From assembly GCA_019635875.1 (NCBI GenBank), contig JAHBYP010000005.1, forward strand, positions 537,687 to 601,686: a stretch of DNA of 64,000 nucleotides, in the 5' to 3' direction. This document shows positions 16,663 to 25,683 of the stretch, in pieces; the first letter of the stretch is position 1; the number at the start of each line of letters is the position of its first letter. This DNA comes from Alphaproteobacteria bacterium (GTDB lineage Bacteria > Pseudomonadota > Alphaproteobacteria > Reyranellales > Reyranellaceae). The notes beneath the pieces are model-generated. The model saw only the letters and a program-made list of their open reading frames with translations. It made no database searches and was not told where the DNA came from. The translations under genes were made by a program, and so were the position numbers.

Positions 16663-17565
16663 GTGAGAGCGGGCTCGCCCACCCGGCGCGCCTGGCGCCG
16701 CTTCCTGCAGCATCGCCTGGGCGTCGCCTCGCTGGTCCTGCTGGTGCTGATCTTCGGCATGTCGCTGTTGGCGCCGCTGCTGGGCGCCTGGCGCGGCATC
16801 GACGCCACCAACGCCGACCTGCTGGCGCGCTTCGAGCCGCCCGGCGCCCGCCACTGGCTGGGCACCGACGATCTGGGGCGCGACGTGCTGCAGCGCCTGC
16901 TCGAGGGCGGCCGGGTGTCGATGCTGGTCGCCCTCGTCGCCGCGGTGCTGTCGGCGGCGATCGGCGCGGTGATCGGCGTGGTCTCGGGCTTCGTCGGCGG
17001 CCGTACCGATGCGATCATCATGCGCATCACCGACATGGTGATCGCGCTGCCGCTGCTGCCGCTGCTGATCGTGCTGGCGGCCATCGACGTCACCAAGCTC
17101 GGCGTCCCGGCCGAGACGGCCCAGTCCGAGATGATGTCGCTCTACCGCATCGTCGTCATCGTCGCGCTCACCGGCTGGACCGGCGTGGCGCGGTTGGTGC
17201 GCGCCGAGACGCTGTCGTTGAAGGCGCGCGATTTCGTGCGCGCCGCGCGCGCGCTGGGCGCCTCGCCGAGCCGGCAGATGTTCCGTCACATCCTGCCCAA
17301 CACCGCGGCCTCGCTGATCGTCGCCACGACGCTCTCGATCGGCAGCATCGTGCTGATGGAATCGGTGCTGAGCTTCCTTGGCCTGGGCATCCAGGCGCCG
17401 CATGCCAGCTGGGGCAACATGCTCACCGGCGCGCAGGACCTGGTATGGACCGCGCCGCTGCTGGCGGTCTGGCCCGGCCTGGCCATCTTCCTCACGGTGA
17501 TCGCCTTCAACTTCCTGGGCGATGCCCTGCAGGACGCCCTCGACCCGCGCGCCGAGCGGCGCTAA
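16663..17565 (+). CDS. ABC transporter permease, DppC/OppC type
   Basis: This is a 300-residue inner-membrane partner of the DppB-like protein, starting with GTG. After a basic N terminus (RRAWRRFLQHRLG) come a first transmembrane helix and a periplasmic loop with HWLGTDDLGRDVLQRLLEGGR, the family hallmark of DppC-type proteins. The EAA-type loop is ARLVRAETLSLKARDFVRAARALGASPSRQM, and SFLGLGIQAPHASWGNML closes the sequence. A composite repeat separates it from the first permease. No cognate ATPases follow; the next gene is sppA. Confidence 0.88.
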   Translation: MRAGSPTRRAWRRFLQHRLGVASLVLLVLIFGMSLLAPLLGAWRGIDATNADLLARFEPPGARHWLGTDDLGRDVLQRLLEGGRVSMLVALVAAVLSAAIGAVIGVVSGFVGGRTDAIIMRITDMVIALPLLPLLIVLAAIDVTKLGVPAETAQSEMMSLYRIVVIVALTGWTGVARLVRAETLSLKARDFVRAARALGASPSRQMFRHILPNTAASLIVATTLSIGSIVLMESVLSFLGLGIQAPHASWGNMLTGAQDLVWTAPLLAVWPGLAIFLTVIAFNFLGDALQDALDPRAERR

Positions 17566-17571
17566 CACACT

Positions 17572-17671
17572 GTCGTCCTGAGCGAAGCGAAGGACCTAGC
17601 GGTATTGCTGCCATATGCGGCCAGCGTACCGCTCGCACGACCGCAAGGTCCTTCGCTTCGCTCAGGACGAC
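17572..17671. repeat. Family E hairpin repeat, copy E1
   Basis: This is a 100-bp inverted repeat with arms GTCGTCCTGAGCGAAGCGAAG and complement, enclosing a GGACC...GGTCC second stem. It lies between the DppC-type permease and sppA and could be a terminator. A diverged copy occurs at 63285-63383. Confidence 0.85.
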
Positions 17672-17697
17672 GGCAGCACTAACCAGGTCCTCCTCCC

Positions 17698-19455
17698 ATG
17701 AGACGGTTCATCGTCGGTCTGCTGGCCATCATCGGCTTCATCACCATCCTCGGCGTCGGCGGCCTCGTGTTGCTGGGCAGCGTCATGGGCGATTCGCGCC
17801 CGGCGATCAGCGATCGCACGGTGCTGAAGCTCGACTGGCGCCGGCTGCCGGGCGAGGAAGGCGCCGGCGGCGGCGGGCTCTTCGGCCCGCGCGGCGCGAC
17901 GCTTGCCCAGACGGTCGACGCGCTGCGCCATGCCGCGGCCGACCAGCGCGTCATCGGCCTGGTCGCCACATTGAGCGGCGGCGGCCCGGGCATCGCCTCG
18001 GTGCAGGAGCTGCGCGAGGCGATCGCCTTCTTCCGCGCCGCCGGCAAGTTCGCGATCGTCTACACCGAGAGCTTCGATACCGGCCCGGGCGGCCTGCGCA
18101 ACTGGTACCTCGCCAGCGCCTTCGAGCAGATCTGGCTGCAGCCCTCCGGCGATTTCGGCGTCGTCGGCATCGCCGCCCAGGTGCCGTTCCTCAAGGACGG
18201 CCTCGACAGGCTCGGCGTGCGCTTCGAGGGCGGCAAGCGGCTGGAGTTCAAGTCGGCGCCCAACACCTTCCTCGAATCGGGCTTCACCACGGCGCACCGC
18301 GAGAACCTGCAGGCGCTGGTCGACGGCCTGTTCGGCCAGGTGATCGAGGACGTCGCGCGCAGCCGCAACCTGCCGGCCGATGAACTGCGCCGCCTGATCG
18401 ACACCGCGCCACTGGCGCCGTCCGACGCGCTGTCGGCCAGGCTGGTCGACAAGCTCGGCTATCGCGACGAGGTGATGGCCGAAATCGAGCGCCGCGCCGG
18501 CCGCAAGGACGCGCTCTACGAGTTCGCCGACTATCTCGGGGATTCCGACGTGCGGGCGCGCCGCGGCGAGGCGATCGCCGTGGTGACGGTCGACGGCGCC
18601 ATCGTGTCGACCGACGAAGGCGCCTCGCCGCTGACCGGCGGCCGGCTCGCCGTCGCCGACAGGCTGGCGCGCGCGATCGACGAGGCGGCCGGCGAGGCCG
18701 AGATCAAGGCCATCGTCGTGCGCATCGATTCGCCCGGCGGCTCCTACCCGGCGTCCGACACCATCCGCCGCGCCATCGAACGGGCCAGGCAGAAGGGCAA
18801 GCCGGTGGTCGTCTCCTTCGGCGACGTTGCCGCTTCGGGCGGCTATTTCGCCGCCCTGCCCGCCGACGTCATCGTCGCCCAGCGTGGCACCATCACCGGC
18901 TCGATCGGCGTCTTCGGGCTGAAGCCGGTGGTCGGCGACCTGCTCGATTCGCTGGGCATCAGAGTCGAGACCATCCATGCCGGCGCCAACGCGGCGATGA
19001 ACTCGCCGACCAACGGCTACACGCCACTGCAGCAGGCCGCCGTCGACCGCGTGCTCGATCGCATCTATGCCGATTTCACCCGCAAGGTCGGCGACGCGCG
19101 CCGGCTCGACGCCACGCGGCTGGACGCCGCCGCGCGCGGCCGCGTCTTCACCGGTACCGACGCCAAGGCGGCGGGACTGGTCGACGAGCTGGGCGGCCTG
19201 ACGCTCGCCATCGCCTTCGCCAAGGCCAAGGCCGGCATCGACGCGGCGCGCGAGACCCATGTGCGGCGCTACCCCGCTCCCAAGGGTCGCATCGAGCAGA
19301 TCCTGGAGCTGCTCACCGGGCGGCGCGCCGAGATGGCCGCCCGCGGCGAGATGCGGCGCGTGACGACGGAGATCAGCCGCCGGCTGGGCGACCTGCCGCT
19401 GACATGGCAGGCCGAAGCCATGCGCCTGCCCCCGCTGCCACCGCTGTGGGATTGA
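17698..19455 (+). CDS. sppA: Signal peptide peptidase SppA, long (67-kDa) type
   Basis: This is a 585-residue membrane-anchored serine protease that degrades cleaved signal peptides. Residues 5-28 form one N-terminal transmembrane helix. Two tandem ClpP-fold halves follow, as in the E. coli 67-kDa form. The catalytic dyad is visible: K185 in LEFKSAPNTF (first half) and S380 in AASGGYFA (second half), with oxyanion-type DSPGGSY (344-350) and GTITGSIGVFG after it. A family E hairpin precedes the gene and a family D hairpin follows its stop. The best-matching start is the ATG of MRRF. Confidence 0.92.
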   Translation: MRRFIVGLLAIIGFITILGVGGLVLLGSVMGDSRPAISDRTVLKLDWRRLPGEEGAGGGGLFGPRGATLAQTVDALRHAAADQRVIGLVATLSGGGPGIASVQELREAIAFFRAAGKFAIVYTESFDTGPGGLRNWYLASAFEQIWLQPSGDFGVVGIAAQVPFLKDGLDRLGVRFEGGKRLEFKSAPNTFLESGFTTAHRENLQALVDGLFGQVIEDVARSRNLPADELRRLIDTAPLAPSDALSARLVDKLGYRDEVMAEIERRAGRKDALYEFADYLGDSDVRARRGEAIAVVTVDGAIVSTDEGASPLTGGRLAVADRLARAIDEAAGEAEIKAIVVRIDSPGGSYPASDTIRRAIERARQKGKPVVVSFGDVAASGGYFAALPADVIVAQRGTITGSIGVFGLKPVVGDLLDSLGIRVETIHAGANAAMNSPTNGYTPLQQAAVDRVLDRIYADFTRKVGDARRLDATRLDAAARGRVFTGTDAKAAGLVDELGGLTLAIAFAKAKAGIDAARETHVRRYPAPKGRIEQILELLTGRRAEMAARGEMRRVTTEISRRLGDLPLTWQAEAMRLPPLPPLWD

Positions 19456-19466
19456 TCTCGGCCCAC

Positions 19467-19534
19467 CTGTCATCCCGAGCACAGCGAGGGATCCAGGGAA
19501 GTTGACTGGATCCTCGCTGCGCTCGGGATGACAG
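19467..19534. repeat. Family D hairpin repeat, copy D1
   Basis: This is a 68-bp inverted repeat, CTGTCATCCCGAGC...GCTCGGGATGACAG, with inner AGCGAGGATCC-type arms. It lies between the convergent stops of sppA and tlyA and is well placed as a bidirectional terminator. Confidence 0.9.
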
Positions 19535-19535
19535 G

Positions 19536-20279
19536 CTAACGGCGCCACGCGGCGATCAGGAACTCGCGGTTGCCGTCACCGCCCTCGATCGGGCTGTCGA
19601 CGATGCCGCGCACCGACCAGCCCGGCCGGGCACCCAGCCAGTCGCGGATAGTCGAGCATGCCTCCTCATGCAGCACGGCGTCGCGCACGATGCCGCCCTT
19701 GCCGACGCGCGATGGCCCGACCTCGAATTGCGGCTTGATCAGCGCCACCAGATCGGCGCCTGGCGCGGCGAGCGCCAGCGCCGCCGGCAGCGCCACGCGC
19801 AGGCCGATGAAGCTGACATCGCAGACGATCAGCCCGACCGGCTCCGGCACATGCGTCGCATCGATCTCGCGCACGTTGAGCCGTTCCAGCGACACCACGC
19901 GTGGATCGTCCCGCAGGCTCGCGTCGAGCTGACCATGGCCGACATCGACGGCGTAGATCTTGCGCGCGCCACGGCGCAGCAGCACGTCGGTGAAGCCCCC
20001 GGTGGAGGCGCCGACATCCAGCGCCAGCCGTCCCGCCGCCGCGATGCCGAAATGGTCGAGCGCATGCGCGAGCTTGAGACCGCCGCGCGAGACATAGGGA
20101 TGGACGCCAGCCACGAGGACGATCGCCTCGTCGTCGCCGACCATCTCGCTCGCCTTGCCCGCGGCCCGGCCGGCGACCGTGACCAGTCCGGCCTCGATGG
20201 CGCGATGTGCCTCGGCGCGCGAGCGCACCAGCCCGCGCGTGACGAGCGCGCGGTCGAGTCGTCGGCGCTGCCCTGCCAT
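19536..20279 (-). CDS. tlyA: TlyA-type rRNA 2'-O-methyltransferase
   Basis: This is a 247-residue cytosolic SAM-dependent RNA methyltransferase. Residues 5-60 form an S4 RNA-binding domain (RRLDRALVTRGLVRSRAEAHRAIEAGLV). YVSRGGLKLAHAL and the FtsJ-like core DVGASTGGFTDVLLRRGA (SAM motif I) and CDVSFIGLR follow. TlyA proteins methylate 16S and 23S rRNA and are often misnamed hemolysins. In many alphaproteobacteria it follows dxs; here an oppositely oriented SDR gene and repeats separate the two. Confidence 0.9.
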   Translation of the reverse strand: MAGQRRRLDRALVTRGLVRSRAEAHRAIEAGLVTVAGRAAGKASEMVGDDEAIVLVAGVHPYVSRGGLKLAHALDHFGIAAAGRLALDVGASTGGFTDVLLRRGARKIYAVDVGHGQLDASLRDDPRVVSLERLNVREIDATHVPEPVGLIVCDVSFIGLRVALPAALALAAPGADLVALIKPQFEVGPSRVGKGGIVRDAVLHEEACSTIRDWLGARPGWSVRGIVDSPIEGGDGNREFLIAAWRR

Positions 20280-20323
20280 GTCGCCATGCTAGCATCGACG
20301 CCGACACGACATGGGAGGAGACG

Positions 20324-21064
20324 ATGGCGACCAACCTGCTGGCCGGCGATGCCGCGCTGGTCACCGGCGCCGCCGGCGGCATCGGCCGCGGCATCGCCAG
20401 GGCGTTGATGGCCGATGGCGCGCGCGTGCTGGGCAGCGACATCAATCCGCCGCCGGCCGAGGACGGCATCGAGTTCGTCGCCGCCGATCTTGCCAGGCGC
20501 GACGGCTGGCGCTTGCTGCACGACGAGGCGGTGAAGCGGCTGGGCTCGATCTCGCTCTTCGTCCACGCCGCCAGCCCGCGGCGGCGCGAGGCCGACCATG
20601 CCATGGCGCTGACCGAGGAGGTCTGGGACTCGATGGTCGAGGTCAATCTGCGCAGCGGCTTCTTCCTCGGCCGCGCCGTCGCCGCCCACATGCGCGAGCG
20701 CGGGATCAAGGGCCGCATCCTCTACATCACCTCGCTGCACCGCTACGTGCCGCGCAATCTCGCCCACTACAGCGCCTCGAAGGCCGGCATGACCATGGTG
20801 ATGAAGGAGCTGGCCCGCACGCTGGCGCGCGACGGCATCCGGGTGAACGCCATCGCGCCGGGCGCGATCCCCGGCGGCGGCTTCGTCTCCGACGATCTCG
20901 GCGCGCTGGTCTCGCAGATCCCGCTGGGCCGCGCCGGCACGCCCGACGACATCGCGCAGATGGCCGTGGCGGTGCTGTCGGAACGCTTCGGCCGCTACGT
21001 CGCCGGCACGACGATCGATGTCGATGGCGGCATCAGCCTGATCAGCTGGATGCCGCCGGCCTGA
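20324..21064 (+). CDS. SDR family oxidoreductase
   Basis: This is a 246-residue classical short-chain dehydrogenase. The nucleotide motif VTGAAGGIGRGIA is near residues 14-26, the catalytic Ser lies in YITSLH, the YxxxK pair is in HYSASKAGM, and the family closing segment reads TTIDVDGGISL. The substrate is unknown (keto/hydroxy acid or sugar type). A GGGAGGAGACG site precedes its ATG. It is divergent from tlyA by 44 bp and convergent with dxs, and so interrupts the otherwise typical dxs-tlyA neighbourhood. Confidence 0.88.
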   Translation: MATNLLAGDAALVTGAAGGIGRGIARALMADGARVLGSDINPPPAEDGIEFVAADLARRDGWRLLHDEAVKRLGSISLFVHAASPRRREADHAMALTEEVWDSMVEVNLRSGFFLGRAVAAHMRERGIKGRILYITSLHRYVPRNLAHYSASKAGMTMVMKELARTLARDGIRVNAIAPGAIPGGGFVSDDLGALVSQIPLGRAGTPDDIAQMAVAVLSERFGRYVAGTTIDVDGGISLISWMPPA

Positions 21065-21115
21065 CAGAGCCGAAGGCCGGCGACGCGACAGCGTCCGCCT
21101 CCGGCGGAATACCTG

Positions 21116-21151
21116 TTCCTTTCCCCTTCCTTTCCCTTCCCTTCCTTTCCC
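21116..21151. repeat. 36-nt homopyrimidine tract (G-run rich on the minus strand)
   Basis: An uninterrupted run of C and T made from CCTTTCCC-like units is close to mirror-symmetric. Read on the minus strand, in the direction of dxs transcription, it has four runs of at least three G separated by AA or AAAGGAA spacers. It is followed by two tandem ACTGTGCCGGC units. It lies between the convergent SDR and dxs genes. Confidence 0.6.
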
Positions 21152-21257
21152 AACTGTGCCGGCACTGTGCCGGCACATCCTGCCGTGCGACGCGTGCCTC
21201 ACGCGTCGGCCGACGCGGCCCATCGCCGTGTCGGGCGAGTCGACGATTGGGGTCTCG

Positions 21258-21323
21258 ATCATCCCGAGTACAGCGAGGGATCTCGAAGCGACCTGGATCC
21301 CCCCGCTGCGCTCGGAATGACAG
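21258..21323. repeat. Family D hairpin repeat, copy D2 (diverged)
   Basis: Arms ATCATCCCGAGTACAGCGAGGGATC and a complement with several substitutions (GGAATGACAG) form the diverged pair. It lies just past the dxs stop, facing the SDR gene. Confidence 0.75.
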
Positions 21324-21329
21324 TGTGAC

Positions 21330-23255
21330 TCAGCCGCGTGCGCGTTCCTCGCTGGCGACGCCCAGGGCGGCGAGCGCGGTGGCGACGATCGATTTGGCGT
21401 CGAGGCCGGCCCATTCGTACTGCCTGGCCGGCGCGGCGTGGTCGATGAAGCGGTCGGGCAGGATCATCGGCCGGATCTTCAGCCCGTGGTCGAGCGCGCC
21501 GGCCGTGGCGAGATGCTGCATCACCTGCGCCGCGAAGCCGCCGACCGCACCCTCCTCGATGGTGATCAGCACCTCGTGGTGGCGCGCCAGCCGGCGCACC
21601 AGGTCGGTGTCGAGCGGCTTGGCGAAGCGGGCGTCGGCCACCGTGGTCGGCAGGCCGCGCGCGGCCAGATCGTCCGCCGCCTTGAGGCATTCCTGCAGCC
21701 GCGCGCCGAAGCTCAGCAGCGCGATCTTGCTGCCCTCGCGCACGATGCGGCCCCTGCCGATCTCCAGCGGCGTACCCTTGGCCGGCAGATCGACGCCGAC
21801 GCCCTCGCCGCGCGGATAGCGGAAGGCGGAGGGGCGATCGTCGATCGCCGCCGAGGTCGCCACCATGTGCATCAGCTCGAGCTCGTCAGATGCCGCCATG
21901 ACGACGAAATCCGGCAGGCAGGCGAGATAGGCCACGTCGTAGCTGCCGGCATGGGTGGCGCCGTCGGCACCTACCAGCCCGGCGCGGTCGATGGCGAAGC
22001 GCACCGGCAGCTTCTGGATCGCCACGTCGTGCACGACCTGGTCGTAGGCGCGCTGCAGGAAAGTCGAGTAGATCGCCGCGAAGGGCTTGAAGCCTTCGGT
22101 GGCGAGGCCGGCGGCGAAGGTCACGCCGTGCTGCTCGGCGATGCCGACATCGAAGCTGCGCTCCGGGAAGCGCCTGGCGAACTGGTCGAGGCCGGTGCCG
22201 TTGGGCATGGCGGCGGTGATGGCGACGATCTTCGGGTCGGCCTCGGCCTCGGCGATCAGCGCCCTGGCGAAGACCGAGGTGTAGTTGGGCGCGTTGCTGA
22301 CCGCCTTGACCTGCTTGCCAGTGACGACGTCGAACTTCACCACGCCGTGGTACTTGTCGTCGCTCGCCTCGGCCGGCGGATAGCCCTTGCCCTTGCGGGT
22401 GACGACATGGATCAGCAGCGGCTTGTCGAAGGTCGCGGCGCGCGCGTTGCGCAGCACCGGCAGCAGGTGCTCCATGTTGTGGCCGTCGACCGGGCCGACA
22501 TAGTGGAAGCCCAGCGCGTCGAAGATCGTGGCGCCGTGCACGAATTCCTTGGCCACCGCTTCGGCGCGGCGCGCGGCGTCGGCGAAGGGCGGCGGCAGGC
22601 GCTCGGCGACGCTCTTGCCCAGCTCGCGCAGCGACTGGAACGGGCGCGAGGTCAGCAGGCGCGTCAGATGCGCCGACAGCGCGCCGACCGGCGGCGCGAT
22701 CGACATCTCGTTGTCGTTGAGCACGACGATCAGCCGCGAGCGCAGCGCGCCGGCGTTGTTGAGCGCCTCGTAGGCCATGCCGGCGCTCATCGCGCCGTCG
22801 CCGATCACCGCCACGACATGGTTCTTCGCCTCCGACAGATCGCGCGCCACGGCCATGCCCAGGCCGGCGGAGATCGAGGTCGAGGAATGCGCGGCGCCGA
22901 ACGGGTCGTATTCGCTCTCGCTGCGTCGGGTGAAGCCGGAGAGTCCGCCCTCCTGGCGCAGGGTGCGGATGCGCTTGCGCCGGCCGGTGAGGATCTTGTG
23001 CGGATAGGCCTGGTGGCCGACGTCCCAGACGACGCGATCGCGCGGCGTGTCGAAGGCGTAGTGCAGCGCCACGGTGAGCTCGACCACGCCCAGGCCCGCG
23101 CCGAGATGGCCGCCGGTCAGCGACACCGCCGAGATCGTCTCCTCGCGCAGCTCGTCGGCGACTTGGCGCAGCTGCTCGGGACGCAGGCGCCGCAGATCGG
23201 CCGGCGTCTCGATCTGATCGAGCAGCGGCGTGGCGGGGCGGATGGGATCTGACAT
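21330..23255 (-). CDS. dxs: 1-deoxy-D-xylulose-5-phosphate synthase
   Basis: This is a 641-residue thiamine diphosphate enzyme condensing pyruvate and glyceraldehyde 3-phosphate, the first step of the MEP isoprenoid route. The length is normal for the family. The N-terminal half has [15 protein letters not shown], the ThDP motif [18 protein letters not shown] ending in the conserved NDN (VLNDNEMSI), and the central KGKGYPPAE. The second half has the [14 protein letters not shown] transketolase segment with the catalytic Glu. The start is the ATG of MSDPIRP. It lies 7 bp after ispA and supplies the same pathway. Confidence 0.95.
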   Translation of the reverse strand: MSDPIRPATPLLDQIETPADLRRLRPEQLRQVADELREETISAVSLTGGHLGAGLGVVELTVALHYAFDTPRDRVVWDVGHQAYPHKILTGRRKRIRTLRQEGGLSGFTRRSESEYDPFGAAHSSTSISAGLGMAVARDLSEAKNHVVAVIGDGAMSAGMAYEALNNAGALRSRLIVVLNDNEMSIAPPVGALSAHLTRLLTSRPFQSLRELGKSVAERLPPPFADAARRAEAVAKEFVHGATIFDALGFHYVGPVDGHNMEHLLPVLRNARAATFDKPLLIHVVTRKGKGYPPAEASDDKYHGVVKFDVVTGKQVKAVSNAPNYTSVFARALIAEAEADPKIVAITAAMPNGTGLDQFARRFPERSFDVGIAEQHGVTFAAGLATEGFKPFAAIYSTFLQRAYDQVVHDVAIQKLPVRFAIDRAGLVGADGATHAGSYDVAYLACLPDFVVMAASDELELMHMVATSAAIDDRPSAFRYPRGEGVGVDLPAKGTPLEIGRGRIVREGSKIALLSFGARLQECLKAADDLAARGLPTTVADARFAKPLDTDLVRRLARHHEVLITIEEGAVGGFAAQVMQHLATAGALDHGLKIRPMILPDRFIDHAAPARQYEWAGLDAKSIVATALAALGVASEERARG

Positions 23256-23262
23256 GAGGCTC

Positions 23263-24213
23263 TCAGGCGCGGCGGTCGACGACGAAGCGTGCCGCCTGCT
23301 TAAGGAGGTCCGCTCTGGGGCCAAAGGAATCAAGGTGTAAAGCGGCCTGGTCGGCGAGCCGCGACGCCTGGTCGCGTGCCCGTTCGAGGCCCAGCAGGGA
23401 GACGAAGGTCGCCTTGCCCTGCGCGGCGTCCTTGCCGGGCGTCTTGCCCAGCGCCTGCGACGTGCCCTCCACGTCCAGCAGATCGTCGGCGATCTGGAAC
23501 GCCAGGCCGACGTCGTGGGCATAGGCCGAGAGCGACAGCCGCGCCTGGTCCGAGGCCTTGCCGAGGATCGCGCCGGCCGAGCACGAGAAGGCGATCAGCG
23601 CGCCTGTCTTCATGCGCTGCAGGCGCGTGGTCTCATCGATGCTGAGCGGACGTTCCTCGGCGATCATGTCGAGCATCTGGCCGCCTACCATGCCGCGCGG
23701 ACCGATGGCCTGGGCCAAAGCGGTGACCAGCTGGATGCGCACCTGGGGATCGCCGTGCGTGTCGGGGTGCGCCAGCACCTCGAAGGCCAGCGCCTGCAGC
23801 GCGTCGCCGGCGAGGATCGCTGTCGCCTCGTCGAATTTCCTGTGGCAGCTCGGCTGGCCGCGCCTGAGATCGTCGTCGTCCATCGCCGGCAGATCGTCGT
23901 GGACCAGCGAATAGGCGTGCACGAACTCCACCGCCGCCGCGACGCGCGCGGCCGAGACCTGCCCGACGCCGAACAGCGTCGAGCCGGCGAGCACGAAGAA
24001 GGCGCGCAGCCGCTTGCCGCCGCCCAGCGCGGCGTAGCGCATCGCCTCGGCCAGCCGGCCCTCGGGATCGCCATTGGCGGGCAGCAGCCTGTCCATGGCG
24101 CGCTCGACCACCTCCGACGAGAAGGGCAGCGCCGCGGCGAAGTCGCGATGGTCGGTCAGGGGCATGGATTCGTCGAAACCGACTCTGTGACGGGGCTGCC
24201 CGGTGTACGACAT
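23263..24213 (-). CDS. ispA: Polyprenyl (farnesyl/geranylgeranyl) diphosphate synthase
   Basis: This is a 316-residue all-helical prenyltransferase joining isopentenyl and allylic diphosphates. The first Asp-rich motif [15 protein letters not shown] is at 105-119 and the second, [10 protein letters not shown], at 241-250; GGGKRLR is at 64-70. The start MSYTGQ has GGAGG six bases upstream; a later ATG (MPLTDH) would give 300 residues, closer to E. coli IspA. It sits between xseB and dxs in one minus-strand operon, as in many alphaproteobacteria, and the short-chain FPP product is most likely. Confidence 0.9.
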   Translation of the reverse strand: MSYTGQPRHRVGFDESMPLTDHRDFAAALPFSSEVVERAMDRLLPANGDPEGRLAEAMRYAALGGGKRLRAFFVLAGSTLFGVGQVSAARVAAAVEFVHAYSLVHDDLPAMDDDDLRRGQPSCHRKFDEATAILAGDALQALAFEVLAHPDTHGDPQVRIQLVTALAQAIGPRGMVGGQMLDMIAEERPLSIDETTRLQRMKTGALIAFSCSAGAILGKASDQARLSLSAYAHDVGLAFQIADDLLDVEGTSQALGKTPGKDAAQGKATFVSLLGLERARDQASRLADQAALHLDSFGPRADLLKQAARFVVDRRA

Positions 24214-24294
24214 CGTCGACCTCCGGGCACGATCTTGACGGCGCGGCATGCCGGCGCAATGGCCGGCTTGTGCCGAAAGCGTGCAGCGCGCCTC

Positions 24295-24549
24295 TCAGGC
24301 CATGCCCGAGGGCTCGCTCGAGACCGACCCGTCGACGGCGACGACGATGCGGTCGACCTTGGCCTTGGCTTCGGCCAGCTTGGCCTCGCAATGCTTCTTC
24401 AGCGCCGCGCCTCGTTCGTAGGCGGCGATCGCCTCGTCGAGCTTGATCTGGCCGCGCTCGAGCTGCTGGACGATGCCTTCCAGTTCGCGCAGCGCGTCCT
24501 CGAACGACAAGGCCGCGATGTCCCTGGCCGCCTGCTTCTGTTCCGCCAT
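24295..24549 (-). CDS. xseB: Exodeoxyribonuclease VII small subunit
   Basis: This is an 84-residue helical subunit of exonuclease VII, which with XseA degrades single-stranded DNA. The family core is clear: LSFEDALRELEGIVQQLERGQIKLDEAIAAYERG, then a coiled helix and a disordered tail. The length is typical. It lies 12 bp after the deacetylase gene and about 80 bp before ispA on the same strand, the standard xseB-ispA-dxs order. Confidence 0.93.
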   Translation of the reverse strand: MAEQKQAARDIAALSFEDALRELEGIVQQLERGQIKLDEAIAAYERGAALKKHCEAKLAEAKAKVDRIVVAVDGSVSSEPSGMA

Positions 24550-24560
24550 ACCCTCTTTCC

Positions 24561-25487
24561 CTATGCCGCCATCAGCGCCCGCACATGCGCCTGCGCCGAG
24601 CGGCCCAGCGCGTCCAGATCGTAGCCGCCCTCCAGCGCCGAAACCAGCCGCCCGCCGGCATGCTCCCGGGCGACCTGCAGGAGCTGCTCGGTGGCCCAGC
24701 CGAAATCCTCCTCGGTCAGCCTGAGCTCAGCCAGCGGGTCGGCGTGGTGGGCGTCGAAGCCGGCCGAGACGAGCACCATTTCCGGGGCGAAGGCGCGCAT
24801 CGCCGGCAGCACCTGCTGGCTCACGGCGGCGCGGAACTCGGCCGAGCCCGAGCGCGGCGGCAGTGGCGCGTTGACGATGTTGGGGTGGCCGGCGTGGTTG
24901 TGCATGCCACTGCCGGGATAAAGCGGGCTCTGGTGCGTCGAGGCGTAGAACAGGTCGGCGTCGGCCATCGACTGCGTCTCGGTGCCGTTGCCGTGATGCA
25001 CGTCGAAATCCATCACCGCGACCCGGCGGATGCCGTGCCGTGCGCGCGCGTGGCGCGCGGCGACGACGACGTTGTTGAACAGGCAGAAGCCCATGGGACG
25101 CGTCGGCTCGGCGTGATGGCCCGGCGGCCGCACGGCGCAGAAGGCGTTGCTCGCCTCGCCGCCCATCACCGCGTCGGTCGCCGCGACCAGCGCACCCGCC
25201 GCGCGCAGCGCCGCGTCCTTCGAGCCCGGCGAGACGACCGTGTCGCCGTCGAGCTGGACATAGCCTGCGCTGGGAAACGCCGCGAGCACGGCTTCGACAT
25301 AGCGTGGCGGATGCGCGCGCGAGAGCTGCTCGGTCGTCGCCAGCGGCGCCTCGCGTCGTTGCAGCGGGGCGAACTCGGGTCCGGACAGCGCCTTCAGCAC
25401 CGAGGCCAGCCGTGCCGGCCGCTCGGGGTGACCCTCCCCAGGGTCGTGTCCAAGGCATGCCGGATGCGTAAAAAGGTAAGTAGCCAT
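24561..25487 (-). CDS. Histone deacetylase family protein (class II / acetoin-utilisation type)
   Basis: This is a 308-residue arginase-fold zinc deacylase. RPPGHHAEP (120-128) gives the catalytic His pair. DFDVHHGNGTE (160-170) gives the zinc-binding Asp and His, SAGFDAHHADPLAELRLTEEDF the third ligand, and LEGGYDLDALG the closing Tyr loop. Bacterial relatives act on acetylated polyamines, lysines or small amides, so the name does not imply histones. It is the promoter-proximal gene of the xseB-ispA-dxs set and is divergent from an IclR regulator. Confidence 0.9.
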   Translation of the reverse strand: MATYLFTHPACLGHDPGEGHPERPARLASVLKALSGPEFAPLQRREAPLATTEQLSRAHPPRYVEAVLAAFPSAGYVQLDGDTVVSPGSKDAALRAAGALVAATDAVMGGEASNAFCAVRPPGHHAEPTRPMGFCLFNNVVVAARHARARHGIRRVAVMDFDVHHGNGTETQSMADADLFYASTHQSPLYPGSGMHNHAGHPNIVNAPLPPRSGSAEFRAAVSQQVLPAMRAFAPEMVLVSAGFDAHHADPLAELRLTEEDFGWATEQLLQVAREHAGGRLVSALEGGYDLDALGRSAQAHVRALMAA

Positions 25488-25624
25488 CGGGGCGTCTCTT
25501 CCCTACAGGAATTTGTCTCGTTCCTGCGGTGATAGCGTTCCCACCGGAATCCGGGAAGAAAAACCCGGCCGAGGGGCCGAAGCACCGCAGCATTTCAGTC
25601 ATTGCAGCGCGTCATTTTCTCATC

Positions 25625-25641
25625 GCAGAACTGCATTCTGC
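25625..25641. promoter_or_regulatory. Candidate operator, GCAGAA-N5-TTCTGC
   Basis: This perfect 6-5-6 inverted repeat lies in the 196-bp divergent spacer between the deacetylase and IclR genes, about 43 bp upstream of the IclR start. IclR proteins often bind palindromes at their own promoter, so autoregulation and control of the divergent gene are plausible. It is the only clean dyad I see in this spacer. Confidence 0.45.
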
Positions 25642-25683
25642 AAATTGCGGGGTCGGAAATCTCGTGCTAGCGTCGACGCCAAT

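Noticed and set aside
21438..23252. A long plus-strand open frame opposite dxs
   Set aside because: dxs is unambiguous on the minus strand; the opposite frame has only low-complexity Arg/His/Ala sequence.
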